A stretch of 64,000 bases of DNA, taken from Candidatus Bathyarchaeota archaeon (GTDB taxonomy: Archaea; Thermoproteota; Bathyarchaeia; TCS64). Positions 1 to 8,988 of the stretch are shown in pieces. Within the stretch, counting starts at the first letter, position 1, and every line of letters begins with the position of its first letter. The notes beneath the pieces were generated by a model. That model worked only from the letters and a program-made list of their open reading frames with translations, was not told the origin of the DNA and ran no database searches. The stretch is from NCBI GenBank assembly GCA_018396865.1, contig JAGTRB010000001.1, forward strand, positions 1 to 64,000, in the 5' to 3' direction. Both the position numbers and the translations under genes were made by a program.

Positions 1-825
1 CACGAGGTCCGGCTCAAGCCTCAGCCTGGCAGATTTTATGGGGGCCTCAGGGGGCCACCCTATGAATATGTGGCATCTGCTCACGAAGGTCTCGGGTAAT
101 CCGAAGTACTCGCGTATCCTTTTCTGGGTCTCCTCCCCGTGGGTCAGCCAGACGCCTCCAAGTCCTAATGCGTGGGCCATGAGGAGCATATGGTCTGCTG
201 CCGCGGCGGCGTCAAAGTATATGTTCTGGGGAACCCTCTTGTCAAAGCCCAAGGCTTGGTAAAGCCTCATATCCTGACAGATGAGGATCATGACCCCATT
301 CTCCAGTGGTATGTCGCTCTGAACGAGCTTCCACTCCTCAGGCTCTCTTAGAACTATGAACCTTATAGCACCTATATTGCAGCCCTGGGGCGCCATAAGG
401 CCCGCGTATAACACCCTCCTCACCAGCTCATCTGGAACCGGCTTGGGTAGCCACTGCCTGATAGACCTCCTACCATACAGAAGCCTCTCCACAACCCTCA
501 TCTCGTCCTCTTTGAAGGGCTCTGGAGGCTTAACCTCAAGCTCCAGTGCGCCACCGCTCCTCACCATCCTAGCCATCCCGAGATAGTTGAGGGCCCACTT
601 GATGTCTGGGGCATCCGTTGGGAGTCCCCTCCGCCTCCATATATCCAGGAGCCTCTCAACAGTATCCCCGAAGCCGGGAGGGGCGGCCATCTTTCCAGCT
701 ATGATCCTGTATATCAGAACCTCGATTGTGTGGTGAGTTCTCTCCCTAATTATGGCCCTCAAAACCATCGGATCCATATTCATTAACTCATTCTCGGTGT
801 ACCCGAGGATCCTATCTTCACCCAA
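1..825 (-). CDS. Nitroreductase family protein, C-terminus cut by window edge
   Basis: This reads as an FMN-dependent nitroreductase-fold oxidoreductase; the substrate is unknown. About 275 codons are visible and the frame is still open at base 1. The nitroreductase domain begins near residue 118 with GRRSIRQW, the usual phosphate-contacting arginine motif. It continues through LMAPQGCN, where the family usually has LAPSWGN, to GLGGVWLTHG. The roughly 115 residues in front of that domain are not part of a standard nitroreductase (about 170-220 aa); I do not recognise them. TTG at 825 is the first possible start after an in-frame stop; ATG at 783 is an alternative. No strong ribosome-binding site separates the two. 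A normal-length relative lies at 59478-59978. The fold is fairly certain, the role is not. Confidence 0.8.
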   Translation of the reverse strand, partial: MGEDRILGYTENELMNMDPMVLRAIIRERTHHTIEVLIYRIIAGKMAAPPGFGDTVERLLDIWRRRGLPTDAPDIKWALNYLGMARMVRSGGALELEVKPPEPFKEDEMRVVERLLYGRRSIRQWLPKPVPDELVRRVLYAGLMAPQGCNIGAIRFIVLREPEEWKLVQSDIPLENGVMILICQDMRLYQALGFDKRVPQNIYFDAAAAADHMLLMAHALGLGGVWLTHGEETQKRIREYFGLPETFVSRCHIFIGWPPEAPIKSARLRLEPDLV

Positions 826-1191
826 AGAAGATCACTAAGCTTAACTGCTAATAGAAGTATTAAAGTTAATCACCATTAAGAAGATGTGATCCGACAAATA
901 TAAGCGACCCAAGGAGACCTAAATGATGCTACTAAGATGATTTGAAGCTTTCTGCTAGTTATCATTTTTATAAAAGCTTAGGCATCACATCGCTGGGGAA
1001 AAGGCCCCTTAGGCGTCTTGGAAGGGACTTTCCCCAAATATCTTAATATCTTTCTTGCATGTATTTTGGTTTATAAATTCTGGCATCGAATTATTTTATG
1101 TATAATGGTGAAAATGATGGTGAAATTTCTATCTTTTTTGGTTTCTTAGGGAATAAATATATATCGTTGTGGTAGAGGTTTTATGATCTAA
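826..1191. other. AT-rich intergenic region with a possible hairpin
   Basis: No coding frame is credible here. A TATA-like TTTTTATAAAAG lies at about 966-977. About 20 bp beyond it is a GGGGAAA...TTTCCCC inverted repeat (995-1001 with 1029-1035), followed by T-rich sequence. This could be a small RNA or simply a terminator-like hairpin; nothing in the sequence decides. Confidence 0.3.
1153..1164 (+). promoter_or_regulatory. TATA box for the class III aminotransferase gene
   Basis: The A/T block ATAAATATATAT is centred about 33 bp before the ATG at 1192. This is the spacing of an archaeal TATA box for a transcript with a very short leader. A weak GAGGT lies at about 1175-1179. Confidence 0.5.
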
Positions 1192-2535
1192 ATGTCTGAT
1201 TTGAAGTCACTTGATGCCCCTAGGATTCTGGTCAAGCCTCCTGGGCCGAGGGTTCAGGAGCTTTTGAAGTTGGCTGGGGTCCCCCCCTCCCAGTATTTAA
1301 CCCCCATCGCCGAGGAGGCTGAGGGGGTATTCATAAGGGATCCTGACGGGAACATCTTCATAGACTTCATCTCCGGCAGGTGCGTCGTCAACGTCGGCCA
1401 CCGCCACCCGAGGATAGTGGAGGCCATCAAGAAGCAGTTAAACAAGGCGACTCATGGGTTCACGGAGGACCGTTTCAGGCTTGAGAGGGAATTGGCGAGG
1501 GTGACCCCTGGGCGGTTTCCTAAGAGGGTCTCATACTCCCTCTCGGGCTCGGATGCAAATGATGGGGCGATAAAGCTGGCCAGGTGGTCCACCAAGAGGC
1601 CCTACATAATCGCCTTCGCGGGGGCATACCACGGCGTCACCTATGGCGCCCTCTCGGTGAGCTCATACCTCCCCAGGATGGTCAGAGGTTTCGGCCCGAA
1701 TGTTCCGGGGATCTACCACTTCCCATACCCCTACTGCTACAGGTGCCCCTTCGGCCTCCACCACCCAGAATGCGATCTACGATGCGCCAGGTATATAGAG
1801 GATTATGCCTTCAGGTCCTACCTCCCACCGGATGAGGTGGCCGCGGCCATTATAGAGCCCATAGCTGGAGACGCTGGGTGGATAGTCCCCCCTGAGGGTT
1901 ATATTAAGTATCTGAAGGAGATCTGCCAACGCCATGGGATCCTCTTGATAGATGAGGAGGTCCAGACGGGCTTCGGGAGGACCGGACGATGGTTCGCCAT
2001 AGAGCACTGGGGGGTTGAGCCCGACATAGTCGTGTTGGGTAAGGCGATGGCCGGTGGCATCCCCCTAAGCGCGGTGGTTGGCAGGGAGGAGCTCTTCCAG
2101 AGGGATGGCCAGCCCTTCGCCCACGGCTACACCTTCGGAGGATACCCCCTAGCATGCGCGGCGGCCCTTGAGAACATAAGGGTGATTGAGGAGGAGAGGC
2201 TTGTGGAGAACGCTGGGAGGGTTGGAGCCAAGATAGAGAAGAGGCTGATGGAGATCAAGGAGAACCACAGCCTCATCGGGGATGTAAGGGGGAAGGGCCT
2301 ACTACTCGGAGCCGAGGTGGTAAAGGGAAAGGGGTCGAAGGAGCCTGGGGTGGAGGAGGCTTCAGCCATATGCGCGGAGGCGTTCCAGAGGGGCCTATAC
2401 ATAATCCATATGGGCTCCTACGGAACCGCAACCCTCAGGGTAGCACCACCCCTAATAATAACTGAGAGGCAGGCAGAAGCAGCTCTCAACATCCTCGAAG
2501 AAGCCATAAAAGAGGTCGAGAAGAGCAGGGTCTAA
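1192..2535 (+). CDS. Class III PLP enzyme (aminotransferase or amino-acid racemase)
   Basis: This is a 447-residue fold-type I PLP enzyme of aminotransferase class III. The PLP lysine is Lys284 in VVLGKAMAGG, preceded by IDEEVQTGFGRTG, the cofactor-ring aspartate region. SGSDANDGAIK and AYHGVTYGALS are the usual PLP-phosphate motifs. Between residues 180 and 200 it carries four spaced cysteines, CYRCPFG then HPEC and LRC, a mark of an archaeal subfamily that includes Thermococcales proteins annotated as 4-aminobutyrate aminotransferases. Some members of that subfamily have been shown to be broad-specificity amino-acid racemases. The S58 peptidase gene follows after 46 bases, so the two are probably co-transcribed. 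A diverged paralogue lies at 18608-19966. Class and cofactor are certain; choosing between transaminase and racemase is inference. Confidence 0.9.
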   Translation: MSDLKSLDAPRILVKPPGPRVQELLKLAGVPPSQYLTPIAEEAEGVFIRDPDGNIFIDFISGRCVVNVGHRHPRIVEAIKKQLNKATHGFTEDRFRLERELARVTPGRFPKRVSYSLSGSDANDGAIKLARWSTKRPYIIAFAGAYHGVTYGALSVSSYLPRMVRGFGPNVPGIYHFPYPYCYRCPFGLHHPECDLRCARYIEDYAFRSYLPPDEVAAAIIEPIAGDAGWIVPPEGYIKYLKEICQRHGILLIDEEVQTGFGRTGRWFAIEHWGVEPDIVVLGKAMAGGIPLSAVVGREELFQRDGQPFAHGYTFGGYPLACAAALENIRVIEEERLVENAGRVGAKIEKRLMEIKENHSLIGDVRGKGLLLGAEVVKGKGSKEPGVEEASAICAEAFQRGLYIIHMGSYGTATLRVAPPLIITERQAEAALNILEEAIKEVEKSRV

Positions 2536-2581
2536 ACCTATCAAACACCAAAGGCGGAGGGAGAGGCCAACGGGTAGGAGG

Positions 2582-3667
2582 ATGAGGGCGAGGGAGTTCG
2601 GCATAGAGATCGGAGTGATGAAGCCCGGTAGGCTGAACTCCATAACCGATGTCGAGGGCGTAGGGGTAGGCCACTCCACCATCATAAGGGGAGAAGGCCC
2701 CCTTAGAGTAGGAGAAGGGCCCATAAGGGCTGGGGTCACGGCGATAGTCCCCCATCCGAGGAACCCCTACGATGAAAGGGTAACCGCAGCCGTGGACCTC
2801 TTCAACGCTTTCGGAAAGTCGACAGGCCTCCCCCAAGTCATGCATATGGGGGTCCTAGAGACCCCAATCCTCCTGACAGACACCCTAAACACCTGGCTAG
2901 TCGCCGACGCAGTTTTAGACTACTTCAGGGAGCGCTACGGGTTAACGCCTAGAACCCTGAACCCGGTGGTAGGGGAGACGAATGGGGGCTTCCTAAACGA
3001 CTCCTATGGACGCCACGTCAGGAAGGAGCACGTCTTCGAGGCGATAGACAGGGCCAGAAGCCCCGAGGGAAGAGGACCGGTGAGGGAGGGGAATGTGGGT
3101 GGAGGGACGCCCATGATAGGATATGGCCTTAAAGGGGGTATAGGGACCTCCTCCAGGGTATGTGGACCAGCAACGGTGGGGGCCCTAGTCCAGCTGAACT
3201 GCGGGAGGAGGGAGGACCTCATCATCGATGGGGTTCCCGTAGGTAGAGAGCTGAGGGTTCCAAGGCCTAGGCTGGGAGGTGAGGGGGGTTCAATAATGAT
3301 GGTTATCGCCACCGACCTGGCATTAGACTCCAGGCAACTATGGAAGGTGGCCAAAAGGGCTGCGCTAGGGTTGGCGAGGACAGGCTCCTTCGGCGGGGCG
3401 ACGAGCGGAGACTTCACAATCGCATTCACGACGGGGAAGGTGAGCAGAGAGGCGTTCATAGAGGCTATCCCGGAGGCGGCTGGTGGGGGCCTAGGAGAGG
3501 AGTTCCTCAACCCAATATACAAGGCTACAGTGGAGGCCGCAGAAGAGGCTATAATAAACGCACTTTTTAAGGCTGAGACCATGGTAGGAATAAACGGTAA
3601 CACCTGCTATGAACTTCCCTTAGACGAGGTAGAAGAGATATTCAAGAGATATGGAAGGGAGCTATGA
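2582..3667 (+). CDS. P1/S58 family peptidase (DmpA/BapA-like aminopeptidase)
   Basis: This is a 361-residue member of peptidase family S58, self-cleaving Ntn-type hydrolases that include DmpA (L-aminopeptidase/D-amidase-esterase) and beta-peptidyl aminopeptidases. The N-terminus shows the family pattern IGVMKPGRLNSITDVEGV. The predicted autocleavage site is Gly236-Ser237 in GEGGSIMM, making Ser237 the nucleophile and N-terminus of the small chain. RTGSFGGATSGDFTIAF is the conserved small-chain segment. The length is normal. The start at 2582 matches the family; GGAGG sits immediately before it, with another purine-rich stretch about 20 bases upstream. It follows the class III PLP enzyme after 46 bases. 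The family is secure; whether it prefers D-, beta- or ordinary peptides cannot be read from sequence. Confidence 0.9.
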   Translation: MRAREFGIEIGVMKPGRLNSITDVEGVGVGHSTIIRGEGPLRVGEGPIRAGVTAIVPHPRNPYDERVTAAVDLFNAFGKSTGLPQVMHMGVLETPILLTDTLNTWLVADAVLDYFRERYGLTPRTLNPVVGETNGGFLNDSYGRHVRKEHVFEAIDRARSPEGRGPVREGNVGGGTPMIGYGLKGGIGTSSRVCGPATVGALVQLNCGRREDLIIDGVPVGRELRVPRPRLGGEGGSIMMVIATDLALDSRQLWKVAKRAALGLARTGSFGGATSGDFTIAFTTGKVSREAFIEAIPEAAGGGLGEEFLNPIYKATVEAAEEAIINALFKAETMVGINGNTCYELPLDEVEEIFKRYGREL

Positions 3668-3738
3668 GCTATTCTACAACTAAGGTCGGGAGCTTTCTAG
3701 AGAACTTCTGTACTAAAACCTGTGAGATTTAAACTAGT

Positions 3739-4116
3739 TTAGCCTTTTTTGAGCTCTTCAATCATCTTCTTCACTTGTGTGATGGCGTACTCGGCTTCTT
3801 CTGGGTTGTAGACTCCTTCGTAGAAGGCTTCATCATGTAGCTTCCTCATAACGTCGCTGTAGATGGCTCTGAGATCCTCTCTGTCTATCTTCCTCAGCAG
3901 CGATCTGCGCTCGCCGTGCGATGTAGGTGTCACGCCTAATTTCCGATTAATGTATGAGTTTACGGCGGCGATCATTGATAGTAAGGCTTTGTCCACGGCG
4001 TTCCTGTAGAGGAGCATATCTTTAGTTTTGAGAGCCTTCTCAAACTCCTCCTCAGCATAGTTTAGAATCTCCTCAGCCGTCGCGAGAGAGCTGTCAGCAG
4101 TGCCTCCTGCTAACAC
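3739..4116 (-). CDS. HEPN-like helical protein (PaREP1-type)
   Basis: This is a 125-residue, all-helical, charged protein. The N-terminal half has the alternating pattern of a HEPN-type four-helix bundle (EEILNYAEEEFEKAL, then DKALLSMIAAVNSY). The C-terminal part, LHDEAFYEGVYNPEEAEY followed by a lysine-rich helix, resembles the ending of archaeal PaREP1/HEPN-like proteins. No Rx4-6H ribonuclease motif is clearly present, so I do not claim toxin activity. It is convergent with the S58 peptidase gene and has no partner gene on the same strand. The start is the first ATG. Family placement is moderate; function is unknown. Confidence 0.65.
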   Translation of the reverse strand: MLAGGTADSSLATAEEILNYAEEEFEKALKTKDMLLYRNAVDKALLSMIAAVNSYINRKLGVTPTSHGERRSLLRKIDREDLRAIYSDVMRKLHDEAFYEGVYNPEEAEYAITQVKKMIEELKKG

Positions 4117-4522
4117 ATATCACCAAGTTGTTTAATGTCAAATGTTAATATATTTAAGGTTATAAGCCCAGGATAGGACCTTCACGAATCCGTGGAGGCC
4201 TCAAGGTGATATCTCAATGTCGGTCTAAAACACTTTAAGAAGGATACTAATAAAGCTTAAGACAGTGAAATTGATTAGAATAATAATTGTTTCTCAAATT
4301 ATATTCTTTGAGATAGGAATGCCTTGGCGAGAAATAGCGAAGTTTTAATTAGTTCGTGTTTAAACGGGGCATGTAGACATTAATTGAGAATTAATATACC
4401 TTTAAAAATTGGGACATCATAATGATTGGATTAATTGAATAATAAGTTTAATCTTATTTTAGTGTTAATAAGTTTTGAGAATAATATTGTTGGAGCGGGA
4501 CAGGAAGTCACTTGCTCTGTCT
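4117..4522. other. AT-rich intergenic region, nothing recognised
   Basis: About 400 bases rich in A and T between the HEPN-like gene and the end of the MFS gene. No ORF, RNA fold or repeat stood out on either strand. Confidence 0.5.
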
Positions 4523-5767
4523 TTATCTCTCTTCTTCTCTTCTCGGCTCCTTAACTCCAAGCCAGAAGATTATGGCTCCGATGAGTCCGATTATGCCTGA
4601 TAGGTGGAAGGGGGCTTGTCTTGATATTGTGTCCCATAGCCAGCCTCCTATTATGGATGAGGGGGCTCCGAATATGGCGGTTATGGTGCTCATGGCTCCG
4701 AATACCGTCCCCCTTTTCTCCTGCGGGACGATATCCGCGATTAATGCGTTCCAGCTCGGCCCTCCAGTGTACATCCCTCCACCTCCCAGGGCGAGGCCAA
4801 CCCCGTTGAGGGAGCGTATTGCGAGGTAGCTCTCGAAGTTGAAGGCTATGGTCATTAGCCATTGGGTGATGGGGGTGGTCAATCGGCTGAGCATTATGTT
4901 CCTTTTCCTTCCATACCTGTCTGAGAGCATGCCCCCTGGGAGCGCAAGCACCGATGAGATCAGGCCGACTAGACTCTGAACCAATCCTAGCTGAGTATTG
5001 GTAAGGTTCACCACCTCTAGGGCGTAGAGGTTTGTGAAGTCCATAACTAGACGGATGGATATGCTACCGAGGACGCTGACGATCATCATGACCTTGATGC
5101 TGGAGGGGAATCCCCTCATCACCTGGCCATCTAAAAGCAGTGATCTCCTGCTTGTAACCTTTGTTTTTAGGGTTTCCTCGGTATATCTCCACCTGATGTA
5201 TACCATTATGAGGCATACAGCGATCTGGATTGATAGAAATGTCTTAACACCCTCCACATATCCATATCTGTCCATTACCATACCACCTATTATGGGGCTG
5301 AAGGCCTGGGGCAGGCTTGTTATCATAGAGTACGCTCCATACCCGGTGCCCCGCCTACTCTCGGGCATGGAGTCGGCGACTATGGATGTAAAGGCCGGCA
5401 TGTAGAGGCTCGCCATACCGTTGAAGACCGCACCTAGAATTACCCACTCCCAGCTCGGCGCCAAAAAGTAGATGAGGGGAGAGAAGACCCTTAAGAGTGT
5501 TCCCCACACGATGATCTTCTTCCTTCCATACCTGTCGGCAAGGAGGCCTCCTGGAAGTTGAAATATCATGTTCTCAGCCGTTGTTATAGAGGAGACCAAA
5601 CCTATGGCGATGGCCGTGGCTCCGAGGTTATCCTTCATATACTTGGGCCAGAAGGGGTTCCAACCCATCTGAATAAGGCTCCAGAGGCTGGTAGTAAGTG
5701 ATATCGATAAGATATTCCTATTACTGAGGACGTCTTTTATCAAATTCAGGGATTCCTTTACATCCAT
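4523..5767 (-). CDS. MFS transporter, 12 membrane segments
   Basis: This is a 414-residue major facilitator superfamily permease. Both halves carry the loop 2-3/8-9 signature: GGLLADRYGRKK near residue 75 and GGMLSDRYGRKR near residue 280, consistent with the internal repeat of a 6+6 helix transporter. The hydrophobic segments fill the expected length. It stands alone on the minus strand, downstream of and on the same strand as the por operon (118 bases apart), so it is probably separately transcribed. The substrate cannot be read from the sequence. It belongs to the same general family as the transporters at 11506 and 62375 but shows no special similarity to them by eye. Confidence 0.9.
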   Translation of the reverse strand: MDVKESLNLIKDVLSNRNILSISLTTSLWSLIQMGWNPFWPKYMKDNLGATAIAIGLVSSITTAENMIFQLPGGLLADRYGRKKIIVWGTLLRVFSPLIYFLAPSWEWVILGAVFNGMASLYMPAFTSIVADSMPESRRGTGYGAYSMITSLPQAFSPIIGGMVMDRYGYVEGVKTFLSIQIAVCLIMVYIRWRYTEETLKTKVTSRRSLLLDGQVMRGFPSSIKVMMIVSVLGSISIRLVMDFTNLYALEVVNLTNTQLGLVQSLVGLISSVLALPGGMLSDRYGRKRNIMLSRLTTPITQWLMTIAFNFESYLAIRSLNGVGLALGGGGMYTGGPSWNALIADIVPQEKRGTVFGAMSTITAIFGAPSSIIGGWLWDTISRQAPFHLSGIIGLIGAIIFWLGVKEPRREEER

Positions 5768-5884
5768 TCTATTTCACTTAATTTCATATTTCCTAAATTT
5801 TTAATTTGATTCATATGGCTTCCATATAGGAAGCTAACATTGAGATATAGCTATTACAGAGATCTCGATAAAAATGTGGAGATT

Positions 5885-6778
5885 CTATAAGAGAATTTCA
5901 CCTATCTCATCTAACTTGAGTAATCTCTCCCAGTAATCCGTGATATCCCTCTGGATCTCCTTGATCTCTTCCTCTGTGAGATGTCTGAATCTTCCCTGGA
6001 GCTTCAGGTACTCGGCTACTGGTTTTAACTCCCTTGGTTTGTAGGTTAACCTGAACTTCCGCCCGTCGATTATCTCGTAAAGGGGCCAGAAGCCCGTCTG
6101 GACTGCTAGGCGAGCCACCTCTATAGTCTTATTGGGTTCAAACCTCCAGCCCGTTGGGCATGGGCTTAGGATGTCTAGGAATTTAAATCCTTTGATACCC
6201 TTCCCGTATTGGATCTTTGCTATCAGGTCTGTGGGGAAGGCTACGGATGCTGTTGCTACGTATGGGACCCCGTGCATGGCGAAGATCATCGGTGTGTTCT
6301 TCCTTGAGTTAGGTTTACCCCTGCTCATGGGTCCAACTGGCGTGGTGGTGGTCATCGCTAATTGGGGTGTCGCCCCACTAACCTGACCTCCAGTGTTCAT
6401 GTAGGCCTCATTATTCTTGCATATGATGAAGACGTTCTCGTTTCTTATAGCTGCTCCGGAGATGGATTGGAATCCTATGTCATATACTCCACCGTCCCCG
6501 TAGAACCCTACGACCTGTACATCTTCCCTCCCCAGGGCCTTCAGAGCCCTCCAAGTTCCGGTAACGTGGTCTCCACCGGCCTCGAACTCCCCGCCGGATG
6601 TGGGGGTTCTCGTGACGTTATCCGGGCACGCGGGGATGCTATGCCTGATGGTGTTCGGCCCCAGCGCCTTGAAGGCCAGCCTCGCGGCTAGAGCCGCCCC
6701 GCAGCCTTGGCAGGCGCTTCCAGGGGTTATGACTAGTTCCTCTAGAGGAATCTGCTTAATGGTTATCCTCTCGCTCAT
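5885..6778 (-). CDS. porB: 2-oxoacid:ferredoxin oxidoreductase beta subunit (TPP-binding)
   Basis: This is a 297-residue beta subunit of the pyruvate/2-oxoacid:ferredoxin oxidoreductase family. It binds thiamine diphosphate and a [4Fe-4S] cluster and decarboxylates the oxoacid. Cluster cysteines are seen in SACQGCGAAL, SIPACPDN and LSPCPTGW. The TPP/Mg motif runs GDGGVYDIGF to ICKNNEAYMNTGG. Its start overlaps the last base of the alpha-subunit gene, so translation is coupled within the operon gamma-delta, alpha, beta. Length is normal. It completes the complex with the two upstream genes, which cover all four classical subunits. Pyruvate is the default substrate; see the alpha subunit for reasons to keep this open. 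Confidence 0.93.
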   Translation of the reverse strand: MSERITIKQIPLEELVITPGSACQGCGAALAARLAFKALGPNTIRHSIPACPDNVTRTPTSGGEFEAGGDHVTGTWRALKALGREDVQVVGFYGDGGVYDIGFQSISGAAIRNENVFIICKNNEAYMNTGGQVSGATPQLAMTTTTPVGPMSRGKPNSRKNTPMIFAMHGVPYVATASVAFPTDLIAKIQYGKGIKGFKFLDILSPCPTGWRFEPNKTIEVARLAVQTGFWPLYEIIDGRKFRLTYKPRELKPVAEYLKLQGRFRHLTEEEIKEIQRDITDYWERLLKLDEIGEILL

Positions 6779-7992
6779 TACTCTCCACCTCCCAGCTTAG
6801 CCCACTCTATTATGGGCTCCACCTTCTCTCCTCTGGCTGCCTTGAGGGTCTTCTCAGCCATCTTCTCTATATCCCTCACCCTCACCTCCGCTCCAGCTAG
6901 ACCTGCGTAGAAGCCGAGGATCCTAGGCCTCTCTTCTAGGTCGTAGAGGGCCCTCCTCAGCTCTCCAAACCCGGCGCCGCCCAACCCTAAGCAGACGTTC
7001 CGGTCTATCATCCCGATGGCTCTGGTCCTCTTACCTAGCTCCTGGAAGTCCTCGGTGGGGAAGGGGACGAAGGTCTTGAGCTTCACCAATCCCACGGGCT
7101 TACCCTCGCTTCTCATCCTGTCTATTGCCACCCTAGCGGTGCTCGCGATGGTTCCCATAGCCACTATGACAGCCTCCGCATCATCTGTCCTATACTCCTC
7201 AACTAGGCCGTTCCCGTACTTCCTCCCAAACCTCTTTCCAAACTCCTCATTCACCTCTTTTATGACCCCCTTGGAGTTCAGGATGGCCTCGTGATGGATC
7301 CTCCAGGCAGCCTGGGGGTCAGCTCCTCCTGACATGAAGTCCCCCATCATGCCAGCTCCTCTCCTCGTCTGGGCTTCAGCCCACTTGTCCGGGAGGATAT
7401 TGGGGATGGGCTCGTAGGGTGGGAGGAACTCGTCGACCATTGCCTGGTCGGGTATCTCTACGGGCTCCGACGTATATGAGAGGATATAGCCGTCGTAGCC
7501 TATGGCTATGGGGAGCCTCACACGCTTGTCCTCAGCCGTTCTATAGGCCATTATCACGCTGTCTAGGACCTCCTGGTTGTTTTCGCAGTACCACTGGATC
7601 CAGCCCGTCCAGAGCTGGGACATCAGGTCTGTGTGGTCGGGCTGCATCCCCTTATTTCCCCTATGAACCGTGGCCATCACAACCGGCAGCCTACCGCTGG
7701 AGGTTCCATGCATGGGGTGGTGCATGTATAGCTGGCCGGGCCCTGATGTACAGACGAAGGTTCGAGCCCCCACCCTTGAGGCTGCCTTCACTATGGCCTG
7801 GGTTGAGAGCTCTCCCTCTGCATTGACTAATTCACAATTCAGCTCCCCCTTGGCTATGAACTCGGCTATGTATTCTCCAATGGTTGTCTGGGGGGTGACG
7901 GGGTATATCGAGGCCACCTGGACCCTTGAGAGCTTTACACCCCAGGCGCAGGCCTTATTCCCAGTCATAACCTCGAAGTTCTTGTGCTCCAT
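6778..7992 (-). CDS. porA: 2-oxoacid:ferredoxin oxidoreductase alpha subunit
   Basis: This is a 404-residue alpha subunit with the pyrimidine-binding and transketolase C-terminal domains of the POR/VOR family. It starts with the characteristic MTGNKACAWGVKLS and ASIYPVTPQTTIGEYIA. The substrate-side segment reads CTSGPGQLYMHHPMHG and later MQPDHTDLMSQLWTGWIQ. Typical pyruvate enzymes have a TSSQGLALM-type segment and an HSDxMxxRDTGWIQ-type segment here, so the active-site lining differs. It lies between the fused gamma-delta gene (1-base gap) and beta gene (1-base overlap). The subunit assignment is firm. The substrate could be pyruvate or another 2-oxoacid; the divergent CoA-transferase gene nearby fits an acyl-CoA route but proves nothing. 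Confidence 0.92.
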   Translation of the reverse strand: MEHKNFEVMTGNKACAWGVKLSRVQVASIYPVTPQTTIGEYIAEFIAKGELNCELVNAEGELSTQAIVKAASRVGARTFVCTSGPGQLYMHHPMHGTSSGRLPVVMATVHRGNKGMQPDHTDLMSQLWTGWIQWYCENNQEVLDSVIMAYRTAEDKRVRLPIAIGYDGYILSYTSEPVEIPDQAMVDEFLPPYEPIPNILPDKWAEAQTRRGAGMMGDFMSGGADPQAAWRIHHEAILNSKGVIKEVNEEFGKRFGRKYGNGLVEEYRTDDAEAVIVAMGTIASTARVAIDRMRSEGKPVGLVKLKTFVPFPTEDFQELGKRTRAIGMIDRNVCLGLGGAGFGELRRALYDLEERPRILGFYAGLAGAEVRVRDIEKMAEKTLKAARGEKVEPIIEWAKLGGGE

Positions 7993-7993
7993 C

Positions 7994-8815
7994 CTATATC
8001 TCCTCCCTCTTGAACTCTACCGCCTTCGTTGGACACTCGTTCACGCAGATTCCACACCCCTTGCACTTCCTATAATCCACGGTCGGCCTCTCCTCACCCC
8101 ACCCTATGGCGTTATCCGGGCAGAATATCCAGCATATCCTGCATCCAGTACACTTTTCATAGTTCCAGACGGGCCTGAAAGTCCTCCAGCCAGCTGCGCT
8201 TCTGATGAGCCCATAACCACTTCCGCTGAGGGGACCCTCCTCATCCTTCTCCTTCACCCCCCCAACTGCTTGGATGGGCGCTGGGGTTCTCTCAAAGGCC
8301 ATTCTGACCGCTTTGACATTCATCTCGCCTAGCGTTCCTGGGAATCTGTGGAGGATGGCCTTCTCTATAGACTCAACCTTCACGAGACCTGTGACCTTGC
8401 TGAAGGCGCCCAGGATGGCAGTGTTCGTGATGGGGCGCTTGAGGGTCTCCAAGGCTATTGCCGTCGCGTCGACTGTTGTGACCCTGAAATTTCCCCCGAG
8501 TGGAAACCTCTCAGGAGGGTGTGGATAGTTAGCTATCACCAGGCCCCCTGCCTTCAACCCCTCCAATATAGATGGGCGCTGGGCGATGGCTGGATCCAGA
8601 ACAACCACGATGTCGGGATTGTGAACCAGATCCCTCTCCCTAACCCTAACCTCGTCGAGGCGGAGGAAGGCCGTTACCGGTGCTCCCCTTCTCTCCGTTC
8701 CATACATGGGTATAGCCTGAGCATACTTCCCTTCGTAATAGGCAGCCTCTGCCAAGATCTCGTTGGCTGTGACCGCTCCCTGACCACCTCGGCCGTGGAG
8801 CCTTATCTCAATCAT
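7994..8815 (-). CDS. 2-oxoacid:ferredoxin oxidoreductase gamma-delta fusion
   Basis: This is a 273-residue fusion of the gamma subunit (residues 1 to about 185, starting [20 protein letters not shown]) with a delta-type ferredoxin domain (about 210-273). The C-terminal domain has two complete [4Fe-4S] motifs, [12 protein letters not shown] and [12 protein letters not shown], which carry electrons from the catalytic subunits to soluble ferredoxin. The two are separate genes in many archaea. It is the first gene of the operon. GTATTTAAATC at about 8851-8861 on the minus strand is a plausible TATA box, and a GAGGGA lies before the ATG. Length agrees with gamma plus delta. Confidence 0.92.
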   Translation of the reverse strand: MIEIRLHGRGGQGAVTANEILAEAAYYEGKYAQAIPMYGTERRGAPVTAFLRLDEVRVRERDLVHNPDIVVVLDPAIAQRPSILEGLKAGGLVIANYPHPPERFPLGGNFRVTTVDATAIALETLKRPITNTAILGAFSKVTGLVKVESIEKAILHRFPGTLGEMNVKAVRMAFERTPAPIQAVGGVKEKDEEGPLSGSGYGLIRSAAGWRTFRPVWNYEKCTGCRICWIFCPDNAIGWGEERPTVDYRKCKGCGICVNECPTKAVEFKREEI

Positions 8816-8988
8816 TATATTTTCCCTCAGTACCGCTCCTATTACCGATTTAAATACATTATCCTCCTTGATTGCTTAGACAGAAAAATTATGATGTCAT
8901 CCTTTTAATATCATATCTACATAATTTTTTCATTTGAAGCTCCTACATAAAATATATAAGGAGAGCTGTTAAAGGACTTGAAGCGACG

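Noticed and set aside
3004-3603. 199-codon open frame antisense to the S58 peptidase gene
   Set aside because: It lies wholly inside a gene with clear family motifs; the Pro/Ser-rich, low-complexity translation is typical of a shadow frame in this codon usage.
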